NCBI RefSeq assembly: GCF_014650895.1
Contig: NZ_BMVV01000001.1
Span: 124,001-188,000, forward strand
Direction of reading: 5' to 3'
From: Streptomyces omiyaensis
GTDB lineage: Bacteria > Actinomycetota > Actinomycetes > Streptomycetales > Streptomycetaceae
Length of the DNA stretch: 64,000 nucleotides
A model generated the notes under the pieces. That model had not been told where the DNA came from. It did not search any database and saw only the letters and a list, made by a program, of their open reading frames with translations. Every line of letters starts with the position of its first letter. The stretch's first letter is position 1. The translations under genes and the position numbers were made by a program. This document shows positions 31,749-40,429 of this stretch, in pieces.

Positions 31749-33200
31749 TCACGAGCCGTCGTCGGGCGCGGCGGTGAGCATCGCGCGCAACTGCGCCGCG
31801 GCCGCGTCCACGTCCTTCACGAAGGAGCCCTTGCCCGCCGTCACCGCCGCCTCCCGGGCCACCTCCAGGGCATCGCCCCACGGCCCGGCGAGGCCCGGCA
31901 GGAGGTCCGGCGCCGCGTCGCCCGCGCGGTGCACGATCGAGCCGCATATGAGGTGGGTCTCCAGGGCGATCCGCCACGCCTGGGCGACCTGTCCCTCTTC
32001 CAGCAGCAGCTCCGCCGTCCTCACCAGCACGGCGGCCTTCGGCGCGAAGGCGGACCCCATCCGCACCCGCACCGAGGCCGAGTACGACTCGTGGCCGGTC
32101 AGCTCCTGCCGGAGCGGCGCCAGCTCGCCCACCGGCACCGGCGCGTCCTTCCGCTCCCGCAGCAGGGCCTCGGCCGCCGTGAGCGCGTCCGCCAGCGACG
32201 GCGGCAGCGGCAGTGCGGCCGTCTCCTCCTCCCGGGCCACCGCACCGGGCGCGATCTCCTCCGCGCGGGCCAGCACCGGCCCGGCCTCCCGCACCCGGCC
32301 CGCCAGCCGCAGGTGCAGCCCCTCACGGGCCAGCGCGGGCCCCAGCGGGCCGAGGCCCGCCTCCGCGGCCTCCCGCACCACCAGGTCCACCCCGAGGGCC
32401 GCGTCCCAGTTGCCCCGCACCGCTTCGAGGCGCGAGGCGGTGTCCCCGGCCGCGTCCACCATGTAGCCGGCCTCGATCCGGCCGAGGCCGCCCTGCTGCC
32501 GCGTCAGGTCCTTGTAGCGGGCCAGCGACTGCCGGGCGCAGGCCAGGGCCTGGTCGACGTCCCCGACCTTCAGCTGGACCGCCGCGGCCAGTGCCAGGAC
32601 CCGCGCGAAGTCCGGGAGCAGCGGATGCGGCGACTCGTACGCCCCCGCCGTCACGTAGGCGCCGATCGCCCGGTCCACGTCGGCGAGCGCCGCCATCGGG
32701 CGCTCCGCCTCACCGTGGGCCCGCGCCCGCCGGATCAGCGCGTCGGCGGCCAGCAGCGGTGCGCTCGGCAGCCCGCTCCTCCCGTAGGCGTCGACGCACG
32801 CGCCCAGGTCCGCCACCGCCTCCTCCGCGCGCCCGAGCGCGAGCAGCGTGGAGGCCCGGGAGTACAGCAGCGCGCCCCGCATGTGCCACAGCTCCGGATC
32901 GTCCGGTGCGGCCCGGAACAGCTCGTCCAGGTGCCCGGCCGACCGGTCGAACGCGTCGAGCGCCGTCCGCGCGCGGCTCGGCAGCACCTGGTGCGCGATC
33001 CCCCGCTCGTACGCCTCCTGCGTGAGGCGCGTCAGCCGCTCCCGCTCCTCGTCGGTCATCGGCGCGGCCTCGCGGGCGGCCCCGCCGCCCCGCCGCCCCG
33101 GCCCGCCGGAAGTCGTCCCGCCGGGGGCCGTCGCCTCGGAGGCCGTCCCTCCGGCCGTCCCCTCGACGCCCTTCTTCCTCCGCCGCCCGAAGAACCCCAC
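31749..33200 (-). CDS. Tetratricopeptide-like protein of unknown role
   Basis: Protein of 483 residues, largely alpha-helical with Ala/Leu/Glu-rich repeats resembling TPR units (ELWHMRGALLYSRASTLLAL, EEAVADLGACVDAYGRSG, AALADVDRAIGAYVTAG, VDQALACARQSLARYK). The first ~48 residues are basic then Gly/Thr-rich (MGFFGRRRKKG) and probably disordered. GTG at 33200 has GGGGAGG upstream. TPR proteins act as scaffolds; no catalytic motif is evident. Its start is divergent from the small gene at 33336. Confidence 0.75.
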   Translation of the reverse strand: MGFFGRRRKKGVEGTAGGTASEATAPGGTTSGGPGRRGGGAAREAAPMTDEERERLTRLTQEAYERGIAHQVLPSRARTALDAFDRSAGHLDELFRAAPDDPELWHMRGALLYSRASTLLALGRAEEAVADLGACVDAYGRSGLPSAPLLAADALIRRARAHGEAERPMAALADVDRAIGAYVTAGAYESPHPLLPDFARVLALAAAVQLKVGDVDQALACARQSLARYKDLTRQQGGLGRIEAGYMVDAAGDTASRLEAVRGNWDAALGVDLVVREAAEAGLGPLGPALAREGLHLRLAGRVREAGPVLARAEEIAPGAVAREEETAALPLPPSLADALTAAEALLRERKDAPVPVGELAPLRQELTGHESYSASVRVRMGSAFAPKAAVLVRTAELLLEEGQVAQAWRIALETHLICGSIVHRAGDAAPDLLPGLAGPWGDALEVAREAAVTAGKGSFVKDVDAAAAQLRAMLTAAPDDGS

Positions 33201-33335
33201 GCGAACCTCCCCCGTCTCCGTCCGAACCCCTCGTCAGCATCATGACCCGCACCCGCCCCCTCCGACACCCCTGTGGACGGCGCCTGTGGAAAACTCGCTG
33301 GTCGCCGCGTTCCCCGCCCGTATACGGTCACCGCC

Positions 33336-33704
33336 ATGACCAGCACCCCGCCCACGCCGCAGCGGCCGACGACGACACTCTGGCGCCCCACCGGGCCCGA
33401 GGAGCTCGCCCTCGTCCGCGAGCTGGAGTGGCGTGCCTGGCCGCCCCGCCTCCCCGAGCAGCCGATCTTCTACCCGGTGCTGAACGAGGACTACGCGATC
33501 CGCATCGCCCGCGACTGGAACGTGAAGCACAGCGGTGCCGGGTACGTCACCCGCTTCGAGGTCGACTCCGCCTTCCTCGCCCGCTACCCCGTCCGGCAGG
33601 CCGGCGGCCGCACCATCCTGGAGCTGTGGATCCCCGCCGAGGAGCTGGCCGATCTCAACGCGCACCTCGTCGGTCCGATCACCGTGACCCACGAGTTCCG
33701 CTGA
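33336..33704 (+). CDS. Conserved hypothetical protein (122 aa)
   Basis: Small protein with a conserved-looking core LVRELEWRAWPPRLPEQPIF and FYPVLNEDYAIRIARDWNV, ending in GPITVTHEFR; many actinobacteria have a similar one-domain protein, function unknown to me. ATG at 33336 follows GTATACGGT, a possible leaderless -10 (TATACG/TACGGT), and no clear Shine-Dalgarno site, so leaderless translation is plausible. Confidence 0.68.
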   Translation: MTSTPPTPQRPTTTLWRPTGPEELALVRELEWRAWPPRLPEQPIFYPVLNEDYAIRIARDWNVKHSGAGYVTRFEVDSAFLARYPVRQAGGRTILELWIPAEELADLNAHLVGPITVTHEFR

Positions 33705-33787
33705 CCGGGGCGGAGGGCACCGCCGAAGCGGCCGCGCGGTGGAACGCACCCGCGCGGCTCCGCCGCCGCCCCCGAGGAGAACCCGTC

Positions 33788-33940
33788 GTGCGCGCGGCCA
33801 TCGGAAAGACCGGGGCGGCCTTCCCGGGGCCGTGGCCCTCGGTGCCGCCGGGCCGGCCGCCCCCGCCCGGGCCGCCGTCTCGGACCGCCCGCAGGGCTAC
33901 TTCTGCGCCTGGACGGAGGAGAACGCCCCCTTCCCGCACG
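33788..33940 (+). pseudogene. Decayed I36-like secreted protein (frameshifted and truncated)
   Basis: GTG at 33788 with GAGGAGA upstream starts VRAAIGKTGAAF; after about 12 codons the coding frame shifts, and the other frame continues GAVALGAAGPAAPARAA as a signal peptide and VSDRPQGYFCAWTEENA, the opening motif of the I36-like domain seen in 23253 and 24549. A one-base deletion near 33825-33835 reconciles the two frames. The homology then stops exactly where the minus-strand permease gene ends (33941), so the 3' part is lost, apparently at a rearrangement junction. The first I36 cysteine (CPKG) is also replaced by RPQG. Confidence 0.68.
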
Positions 33941-35551
33941 TCAGCCCTTGCCGACCGCCGCCAGGATCTCCGGCAGGCGCCGCAGCATCCGCCCCGCCAT
34001 GAGCCTCAGGGCGCCCCAGGTCAGCAGGGCGCCGTAGGTCACGCCCAGCGGCAGCAGGAGCCACAGCAGGGCGTGGTGGTCGCTCACCCGCAGCCAGACC
34101 AGCAGGCCGATCAGCGGGGCGCACAGCAGCGGACCGCCGAGCATGCCGCCGAAGATCGCGGCGACCGCCACGCCGCCCTGCCCCGGCGCCACGTTGCGGC
34201 GCGACTCCTGCGGGATCGCGTACGGATACCTGACCGACGCGACCACTCCCAGCGCCAGCATCGCCCCGAGCAGCGCGAACGCCAGGCCGAAGACCTCCGG
34301 GAGCTGCGACCAGCCGCCCGTGACCAGCGCCGTGCCCACCGCGACGACCACCGTGAACGGCACGGTGATCGCGACCATCACGTACACCCGGTCCCGCAGC
34401 TCCGCGTACGCGTCCTCCGGCGTCGCGATCGTCTGCGCCACCATCCAGAACGCCGACGAGTCCTGCCCGAACTGGTTGAACATCTGCACGCCGAGCATCC
34501 CCGACGCGAAGCACGCCCAGTAGACCGAACCGGCCTCCTGGAAGGCGTTGAAGAACGGCACCAGCGCACCCACCGCCAGCGCCGACACCCACGAGGCCTT
34601 CGTCTTCGGATCGCGCCAGATGTAGCGGAAGCACCGCTCCATCACCGCGCCCGTACGCCCCCCGGGCAGCAGCCGCGCCACCCGTCCGCGCCCCTCGGCG
34701 GGGTCCCGCACCGCGCCGGGCGCCGCGCCGATGGTCGAACCGTCCGGCTCGACCATCAGCCGCACCAGACTCCGCCGCCACCACCACAGCAGCACCGCGA
34801 GCGCCACCACCGACGGCACGAGCCGCGCCACGGCGACCACCGGGTCCCCGTCCGCCGCCGAGACCACCGCCGCCACCGCCGACGCCGGCGGCAGCCAGCC
34901 CACCACCGACGCGACCGTGTCGAGCACCGACAGGTCCTGCGCGCGCCCCAGCGCCTGCGCGCCGAAGTTCACCGCCTGGATGCCCAGCGCGATCACCAGA
35001 CCGCTGAGCAGCGCCATGTCCCGGCCCTTGCGGGAGGTCAGCAGCCGGACGTTCGCCGTCGCGATGGCCCGGGACAGCGCCACGCACACCAGCAGCACCA
35101 GCGGCACCGCCGTCACGGCGAGCACCGTCGCCGTCGCCCCGTGGGCCACCGAGGCGACCGCCCCGACCGCCAGGCAGAGCGTGAACAGCGGTCCGATGCC
35201 CACCAGGGAGGCCACCAGCAGCGCCCGGACCAGCGGCTCCGGCCGCAGCGGCAGCATCACCAGCCGCGAGGGGTCCAGCGTCTCGTCCCCGCTCGGCAGG
35301 AACAGCGGCATCACCGCCCAGCCCAGCGCGAACACCCCGACCGTGAGCACCGCCACCGCCCCGGCCGCCTCGTGCCCCCGCAGCAGCAGGAAGCCCAGCA
35401 CCACGAAGGCGGCGATCAGCAGGACCACCACCAGCGAGGTCACGAACGCGGCCGTGCGCCCGCCCGACTGCCGCAGCCCGTTCCGCATCAGCGACAGCTT
35501 CAGACGGACGAGGACCGGGGTGAGCGACGGCGCCGCGGCCGTGGCGCTCAC
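33941..35551 (-). CDS. ABC exporter membrane subunit (12-TM type)
   Basis: Large polytopic protein of 536 residues with roughly twelve hydrophobic segments (for example AAFVTSLVVVLLIAAFVVLG, LLWLLLPLGVTYGALLTWGA) and short loops; resembles putative ABC exporter permeases that pair with a single ATPase. GTG start at 35551 overlaps the ATPase stop (GTGA); the longer frame to 35731 is a shadow. The operon ATPase-permease is typical of lipid, peptide or drug export; cargo unknown. Its 3' end abuts the I36 pseudogene. Confidence 0.85.
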   Translation of the reverse strand: MSATAAAPSLTPVLVRLKLSLMRNGLRQSGGRTAAFVTSLVVVLLIAAFVVLGFLLLRGHEAAGAVAVLTVGVFALGWAVMPLFLPSGDETLDPSRLVMLPLRPEPLVRALLVASLVGIGPLFTLCLAVGAVASVAHGATATVLAVTAVPLVLLVCVALSRAIATANVRLLTSRKGRDMALLSGLVIALGIQAVNFGAQALGRAQDLSVLDTVASVVGWLPPASAVAAVVSAADGDPVVAVARLVPSVVALAVLLWWWRRSLVRLMVEPDGSTIGAAPGAVRDPAEGRGRVARLLPGGRTGAVMERCFRYIWRDPKTKASWVSALAVGALVPFFNAFQEAGSVYWACFASGMLGVQMFNQFGQDSSAFWMVAQTIATPEDAYAELRDRVYVMVAITVPFTVVVAVGTALVTGGWSQLPEVFGLAFALLGAMLALGVVASVRYPYAIPQESRRNVAPGQGGVAVAAIFGGMLGGPLLCAPLIGLLVWLRVSDHHALLWLLLPLGVTYGALLTWGALRLMAGRMLRRLPEILAAVGKG

Positions 35552-36405
35552 GAGCGGTCCCCGCGGGACCCGCCGCCCAGCCAGTCCAGCGAATCGCCCG
35601 CCGCGGCCCGGTCGTTCGCGCCCACCAGCTCCAGGAACGCCTCCTGGAGGGTGGCCGCGGAACCCTTCACCTCCGCGAGCGGACCCTGCGCCCGGATCCG
35701 GCCCCCGGCCATCACCGCGACCCAGTCGCACAGCGACTCCACCAGCTCCATCACGTGGCTGGAGAAGACGACGGTCGCGCCGGAGGACGTGTACCGCTCC
35801 AGGACGCCCCGGATGGTCTGCGCCGACACCGGGTCGACGCCCTCGAAGGGCTCGTCCAGGAAGAGCACGTCCGGGTTGTGCAGCAGCGCCGCCGCCAGAC
35901 CGATCTTCTTCCGCATGCCGGTCGAGTAGTCGACGACCAGCTTGTGCTGCGCACCGGCCAGGTCCAGCACGTCGAGCAGCTGGGTGGCCCGCTTGTCGAC
36001 CTCCGCGCCGGGGAGCCCCCGCAGCCGGCCGCCGTACGCCAGGAGTTCACGGCCCGAGAGCCGCTCGAAGAGCCGCAGCCCCTCCGGCAGGATGCCGATC
36101 CGCGCCTTCACCCGCGCCACCGACTCCGGGTCGCGCCACACGTCGTGGCCGGCCACGCGGATCCGGCCGGCGTCCGGCCGCAGCAGACCGGTGATCATGG
36201 AGAGGGTGGTGGTCTTGCCGGCACCGTTCGGCCCGACGAGCCCGATGAACCTGCCCGCCGGAAGCACCAGGTCGACCCCGTGCACCGCGATCTGCGGGCC
36301 GAACCGCTTCCACACCCCCTCCACCTGCACCGCGGGCGCCGCACCGGAGGTGTCCGGTACGGCGCCCGCGGGTTCGAACGCTCCGTCAAATGCCTGGTCG
36401 GGCAT
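35548..36405 (-). CDS. ABC transporter ATP-binding protein
   Basis: ATPase of 285 residues: Walker A GPNGAGKTT, Q-loop region ILPEGLRLFERLSG, signature DYSTGMRKKIGLAAALLHNP (variant of LSGGQ), Walker B DVLFLDEPFEGVDP and H-loop SSHVMELVE. N-terminal 25 residues are a flexible acidic lead. ATG at 36405. Couples to the permease through a 4-nt overlap. Confidence 0.92.
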   Translation of the reverse strand: MPDQAFDGAFEPAGAVPDTSGAAPAVQVEGVWKRFGPQIAVHGVDLVLPAGRFIGLVGPNGAGKTTTLSMITGLLRPDAGRIRVAGHDVWRDPESVARVKARIGILPEGLRLFERLSGRELLAYGGRLRGLPGAEVDKRATQLLDVLDLAGAQHKLVVDYSTGMRKKIGLAAALLHNPDVLFLDEPFEGVDPVSAQTIRGVLERYTSSGATVVFSSHVMELVESLCDWVAVMAGGRIRAQGPLAEVKGSAATLQEAFLELVGANDRAAAGDSLDWLGGGSRGDRS

Positions 36406-36491
36406 GATCGGTCAACCCTTCGGCGGTCCCCGCGAGGCGCTGTTCGCGCCTTTCCGGCCACCCTACGGGGCGGCCCGCGGGAACCACCGGG

Positions 36492-37196
36492 TCACTGGCC
36501 CCGGGCCCGCGATTCGGCCGCCTCGCGCCCGCACGCGTACGCGAGCGCGCTGATCAGCTCCTCCGCGTCCGGGAGCCAGCGGTTGGCGGCGGTGGGCCGC
36601 CGCGCCCACTGCACCGCCCCCCGGCCGCCGACCCGCGTGGGCGGCGCCGCCACGTAATGCCCCTCCCCGCGCGTGGCGAGGTCGAGCGAGGCGGGGGACC
36701 AGCCGAGCTTGCGGATCAGGTCGGGGACCTTCGCCGAGGCGCCGGGCAGCACGAAGAAGAACATCCGGCGGTCCGGGGTGCAGGTCACCGGCCCCAGCGT
36801 CAGCTCCATCCGCTCCATGCGGGCGAGCGCGAGGAAACCGGCCGCCTCGGGCACCTCGATCGCGTCGAAGGTGCGGCCGGTGGGAAGGAGGATCGACGCC
36901 TTCGGCTGCTTCGACCACATGCGCCGCGCCCCGACCGCGCTCCCCGTCGCCAGCGTCGCCCAGTCCGGTTTCACGGCGTGGGCGCCCGGCGCCGGGCAGT
37001 CGGCGGTGCCGCAGGAGCAGCGCTCCCGGCCCTCGACGGCTTCCAGCCAGGTCCCCGGGAACACGTCCCAGTGCCGCTCTTCCGCGTACCGCACCGCGCT
37101 GTCGAGCAGCTGCTCCCCTCGCTGCTCGGGGATCTGCGCCGCTTCCGTCGTGACTCCGATGGTCTCTTCCACGGTGAAGACAACTGCGCCCGTCAC
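36492..37196 (-). CDS. Primase-polymerase (AEP)-like N-terminal-domain protein
   Basis: Protein of 234 residues resembling the bifunctional DNA primase/polymerase N-terminal domain: ERHWDVFPGTW, a cysteine/His knuckle CSCGTADCPAPGAH, LLPTGRTFDAIEVPEAAGF, TCTPDRRMFFF and GHYVAAPPTRVGG. The usual metal-binding DxD of active primases reads DAI/E here and no C-terminal helicase is fused, so it may be a non-catalytic Streptomyces paralogue. GTG at 37196 is the listed start; a GTG at 37172 is an alternative, and neither has a clear ribosome site. Divergent from the XRE/TPR regulator. Confidence 0.7.
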   Translation of the reverse strand: MTGAVVFTVEETIGVTTEAAQIPEQRGEQLLDSAVRYAEERHWDVFPGTWLEAVEGRERCSCGTADCPAPGAHAVKPDWATLATGSAVGARRMWSKQPKASILLPTGRTFDAIEVPEAAGFLALARMERMELTLGPVTCTPDRRMFFFVLPGASAKVPDLIRKLGWSPASLDLATRGEGHYVAAPPTRVGGRGAVQWARRPTAANRWLPDAEELISALAYACGREAAESRARGQ

Positions 37197-37463
37197 CTGG
37201 GGTTACGGGCGCGGCGGCGCCGGGGGTGAGGCATCGATCCTGCATGCGGGGCGCATGGGTGCACGCGCGGGGGCGCGCGGGGGACCGGGGAGCGGGGGAG
37301 GGGTACGGAAGAGGGCGGCGGACCCGGGACGGGGGGCGGCACGAGGGGGCGCCGACCGGCAACCGACGTGTCCGGTTTCGCGTGTTCACATCGGCATTGA
37401 CCTGATATTCGCAGGGCAGTGATCATTCCGTGTCCGTATCTGTCCCGTCTGGGGGTTCCACTC

Positions 37464-38846
37464 ATGGCAGCCAGGCCACTCGTGCCACGACAGCCCAACG
37501 AACGGCTCCAGGCGCTCATCCAGGAGGCCGCGTGTTCCAACGCCGGCCTCGCCCGCAGGGTCAACATGGTCGGCTCGGAGCGCGGTCTCGACCTGCGGTA
37601 CGACAAGACCTCGGTGGCGCGCTGGCTGCGCGGCCAGCAGCCGCGCGGCAGGGCGCCCGGCATCATCGCCGAGGCCATCGGCCGCAAGCTGGGGCGCGCG
37701 GTGACGATCGACGAGGTGGGGATGGCCAACGGCCGGAACCTCGCGGCGGGCGTCGGCCTCCAGTTCGCGCCGACCGTGCCCGGCGCCATCGAGCAGGTCT
37801 GCGAGCTGTACCGGAGCGACGTGGGCCGCCGGGAGTTCCTGACCGGGTCCTCGGTCGCCGCCTCCGCGCTCGTGGAGCCCAGCCGGGACTGGCTGATCAC
37901 CGGCGCGGACGCCCAGGTGGCGCGCACGGCCGGGGCCCGGGTCGGCCGCTCGGACGTGGCGGCGGTGCGGGAGACGACGGCGGCCCTCGTCGAGCTCGAC
38001 CGGCGCTTCGGCAGCGGGCACGTCCGCCCGGTGGTGGTCCACTACCTCGACAGCGTGGTCTCCGGGATGCTCTCGGGCTCCTACCGGGAGGCGGTGGGCC
38101 GGGAGCTGTTCGGCGCCGTGGCCCGACTGACCGAGCTGGCCGGGTACATGGCCGTCGACACGGGCGAACCCGGCCTGGCGCAGCGGTACTACATCCAGGC
38201 GCTGCGGCTCGCCCAGGCGGCCGGGGACCGGGGGTACGGCGGCTACGTGCTGGCCGCCTCCATGAGCCATCTGGCGGCGGAGCTCGGGAACCCCCGGGAG
38301 ATCGCCCAGTTGGCGCGCGCCGCGCAGGAGGGCACCCGGGGGCGGGTGCCGCCGCGGGCCGAGGCGATGTTCCTGGCGGCGGAGGCGCGCGGGCACGCCC
38401 TGATGGGGGACGCGCTCGCCTTCGACGCGGTGGCGGGACGGGCCGAGCACGCGCTGGAGCGGGCCGATCCGGAGTCCGGTGATGACCCGGTGTGGATCGC
38501 CCACTTCGACGGGGCGTACCTCGCGGACGAACTGGCGCACTGCTACCGGGACCTGGGGCGCGCCGACCACGCGGCCCTGGCGGCGGAGCGGGCGCTCGAC
38601 GGGCATCCGGAGGGGCGGGTGCGGCGGCGGGCGATCGGCCTGGCCCTGCTGGCGGCGGCCCAGGTGCAGCAGCGGGAGGTCGAGGAGGCCTGCCGGACGG
38701 GCACGCGCGCGCTCGAACTGCTCGGCACCCTGCGGTCGTCGCGCGGCGCGGAGTACCTGGAGGACCTGAGGGACCGCCTGGAGCCGTTCGCGGGCGAGCC
38801 GGTGGTCCGCGAGTTCGAGGCGCGCCTGGGAGCGCACGCGGCCTGA
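37464..38846 (+). CDS. XRE-type/TPR regulatory protein (NsdA-like)
   Basis: Protein of 460 residues: N-terminal Cro-like region (NERLQALIQEAACSNAGLAR, YDKTSVARWLRGQQPRGR) followed by mostly helical, TPR-like repeats (AQRYYIQALRLAQAAGD, EARGHALMGDALAFDAVAG, ADELAHCYRDLGRADHAALA). The layout is shared with Streptomyces regulators of sporulation and antibiotic production such as NsdA, but sequence identity cannot be judged here. ATG at 37464 has TGGGGG 9-10 nt upstream. The 267-bp divergent gap to the primase-like gene contains TTGACC (37397-37402) as a possible -35. Confidence 0.78.
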   Translation: MAARPLVPRQPNERLQALIQEAACSNAGLARRVNMVGSERGLDLRYDKTSVARWLRGQQPRGRAPGIIAEAIGRKLGRAVTIDEVGMANGRNLAAGVGLQFAPTVPGAIEQVCELYRSDVGRREFLTGSSVAASALVEPSRDWLITGADAQVARTAGARVGRSDVAAVRETTAALVELDRRFGSGHVRPVVVHYLDSVVSGMLSGSYREAVGRELFGAVARLTELAGYMAVDTGEPGLAQRYYIQALRLAQAAGDRGYGGYVLAASMSHLAAELGNPREIAQLARAAQEGTRGRVPPRAEAMFLAAEARGHALMGDALAFDAVAGRAEHALERADPESGDDPVWIAHFDGAYLADELAHCYRDLGRADHAALAAERALDGHPEGRVRRRAIGLALLAAAQVQQREVEEACRTGTRALELLGTLRSSRGAEYLEDLRDRLEPFAGEPVVREFEARLGAHAA

Positions 38847-38989
38847 GCGCGCGACCGGGCGGCGGACGGCCGATCGGCGGGCCGGGTTCCGTGCGAAGGG
38901 TGTTACCGGGCTCACACGTGTGTGCGGAGCCATGGGCGCACCCGGTAGCGTGACCCGACGATTCCGTAGGTCCATCAGTAGGAGTCCCG

Positions 38990-40411
38990 GTGACGCAGAA
39001 CGGACAGGGTCCGGAGCAGGGGGGCGCTCAGGCGTGGGGCGGTGCCTGGGGGCCCGCGGGCGGCCCGCCCCAGCCGGGCGGGCAGCCGCTGCCCCCCGCG
39101 CAGCCCCTGCCGCCCGAGGCGCCGCCCGCCGGTGATCTCCAGGCCACGCAGTACATAGCCCCGGTCCCGGCGCAGCCGCCGGGCGCGCCCGGCATGCCGC
39201 CGGCCGGTCCGCCGGCCGGGTACGGCTACCCGCCGCCGGTCGCGGACATGCAGGCGACCCAGCACATGGCGCCCGTGCCCGGGGGCGTGCCGCCGGTGGG
39301 CCCCCCGGCCGGGTACGGCTACCCGCCGCCGGTCGCGGACATGCAGGCGACCCAGCACATCGCGCCCGTGCCGCCGCAGGCCGGGCCGGGGGGCGGGGCC
39401 CAGACCCAGTTCCTGGGCACCGGACCGCTGCCGCAGCAGCCGCCCGCCCCGGCGGGGGCCTCGGACGCCACCCAGTACATCGCGCCGGTGCCGGCGGGGC
39501 CCGCGCCCGGCGGTCCGGGGACGACGCAGCCGCCCGCGGAGTTCGACAGCCTCTTCCGGGACTCGGCGCCCGCGCAGCCCGCGCCGCCGGCGTACCGGCA
39601 GCCGGCCCCGGCCCCGTACCAGCAGCACCCGCCGCAGCACCAGCAGCAGGCGTACCAGCAGCAGCACCACCAGCCGCCGCAGCCGCAGCAGTACGGCTAC
39701 CAGCCGCCCGGCGGGCAGCAGGAGGCGTACTACTACGACGACCGGGACGAGCCGGAGCCCCCGCGGCGGAAGTCGCCGGTCGCGCTGATCGCGGCCGTGG
39801 TGGTGGGCTGCGCGGTCGTCGGTCTCGGCGTCGGCGCGCTGCTCAGCGGCGGCGACGAGGAGAAGGACCCCAAGGCGGGTCCGAGCGCCGTCCCGAGCTC
39901 GCAGGCGGCCGGGGCGGGCGACGGCGCCTCGGCGGAGCCGGAGAAGAAGGACGACCCGGCCGAGCCGCAGGCGAAGGAGCTGGACAAGCTCCTCGCCACC
40001 AGCAACGACAGCCGGGACGCGGTGATCAGCTCGGTCGAGGCGATCAAGCAGTGCAAGAACCTCGACAAGGCCGCCTCCGACCTGCGGGGCGCGGCCGAGC
40101 AGCGCCGGAGCCTGGTGACGAAGCTCCAGTCCCTCGGCGTCGACAAGCTCCCGGACCACCAGGCGCTGACGGCGGCCCTCACGCGCGCGTGGCAGGCGTC
40201 CGCGGCGGCCGACGACCACTACGCGGGCTGGGCCGACCAGATGAAGGCCAAGAACGCCTGCAAGGGCGGTCAGGCCAAGACGACCAACCGGCTCAAGGCG
40301 GCCGACGCGAAGAGCGGCGAGGCGACCGCGGCGAAGAAGGAGGCGGCCGGGCTGTGGAACCCGACCGCCGGCAAGTACGGACTGGAGAAGCGGGCCGCCA
40401 CCCAGCTGTAG
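38990..40411 (+). CDS. Single-pass membrane protein with Pro/Gln-rich cytoplasmic repeats
   Basis: Protein of 473 residues. The first ~250 residues are Pro/Gly/Gln-rich and carry four copies of an (A/D)ATQ(Y/H)(I/M)APVP motif; residues ~262-285 form one transmembrane helix (ALIAAVVVGCAVVGLGVGAL) after a basic ERPRRK-like flank, and the C-terminal ~180 residues are a charged helical extracytoplasmic domain with two cysteines (EAIKQCKNL, KNACKGG). Proline-rich ATQYI-type repeats occur in proteins near Streptomyces Ser/Thr kinases, where Thr may be phosphorylated; that is inference. GTG 38990 with AGGAG at 38980. Confidence 0.78.
   Translation: MTQNGQGPEQGGAQAWGGAWGPAGGPPQPGGQPLPPAQPLPPEAPPAGDLQATQYIAPVPAQPPGAPGMPPAGPPAGYGYPPPVADMQATQHMAPVPGGVPPVGPPAGYGYPPPVADMQATQHIAPVPPQAGPGGGAQTQFLGTGPLPQQPPAPAGASDATQYIAPVPAGPAPGGPGTTQPPAEFDSLFRDSAPAQPAPPAYRQPAPAPYQQHPPQHQQQAYQQQHHQPPQPQQYGYQPPGGQQEAYYYDDRDEPEPPRRKSPVALIAAVVVGCAVVGLGVGALLSGGDEEKDPKAGPSAVPSSQAAGAGDGASAEPEKKDDPAEPQAKELDKLLATSNDSRDAVISSVEAIKQCKNLDKAASDLRGAAEQRRSLVTKLQSLGVDKLPDHQALTAALTRAWQASAAADDHYAGWADQMKAKNACKGGQAKTTNRLKAADAKSGEATAAKKEAAGLWNPTAGKYGLEKRAATQL
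39212..39360 (+). repeat. Two perfect 56-nt direct repeats inside the Pro-rich gene
   Basis: Bases 39212-39267 and 39305-39360 are identical (offset 93 nt), encoding PAGYGYPPPVADMQATQH(M/I). The offset is a multiple of three, so unit gain or loss would keep frame. Confidence 0.9.
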
Positions 40412-40429
40412 GCGGCGGCCCGGGGCGGC

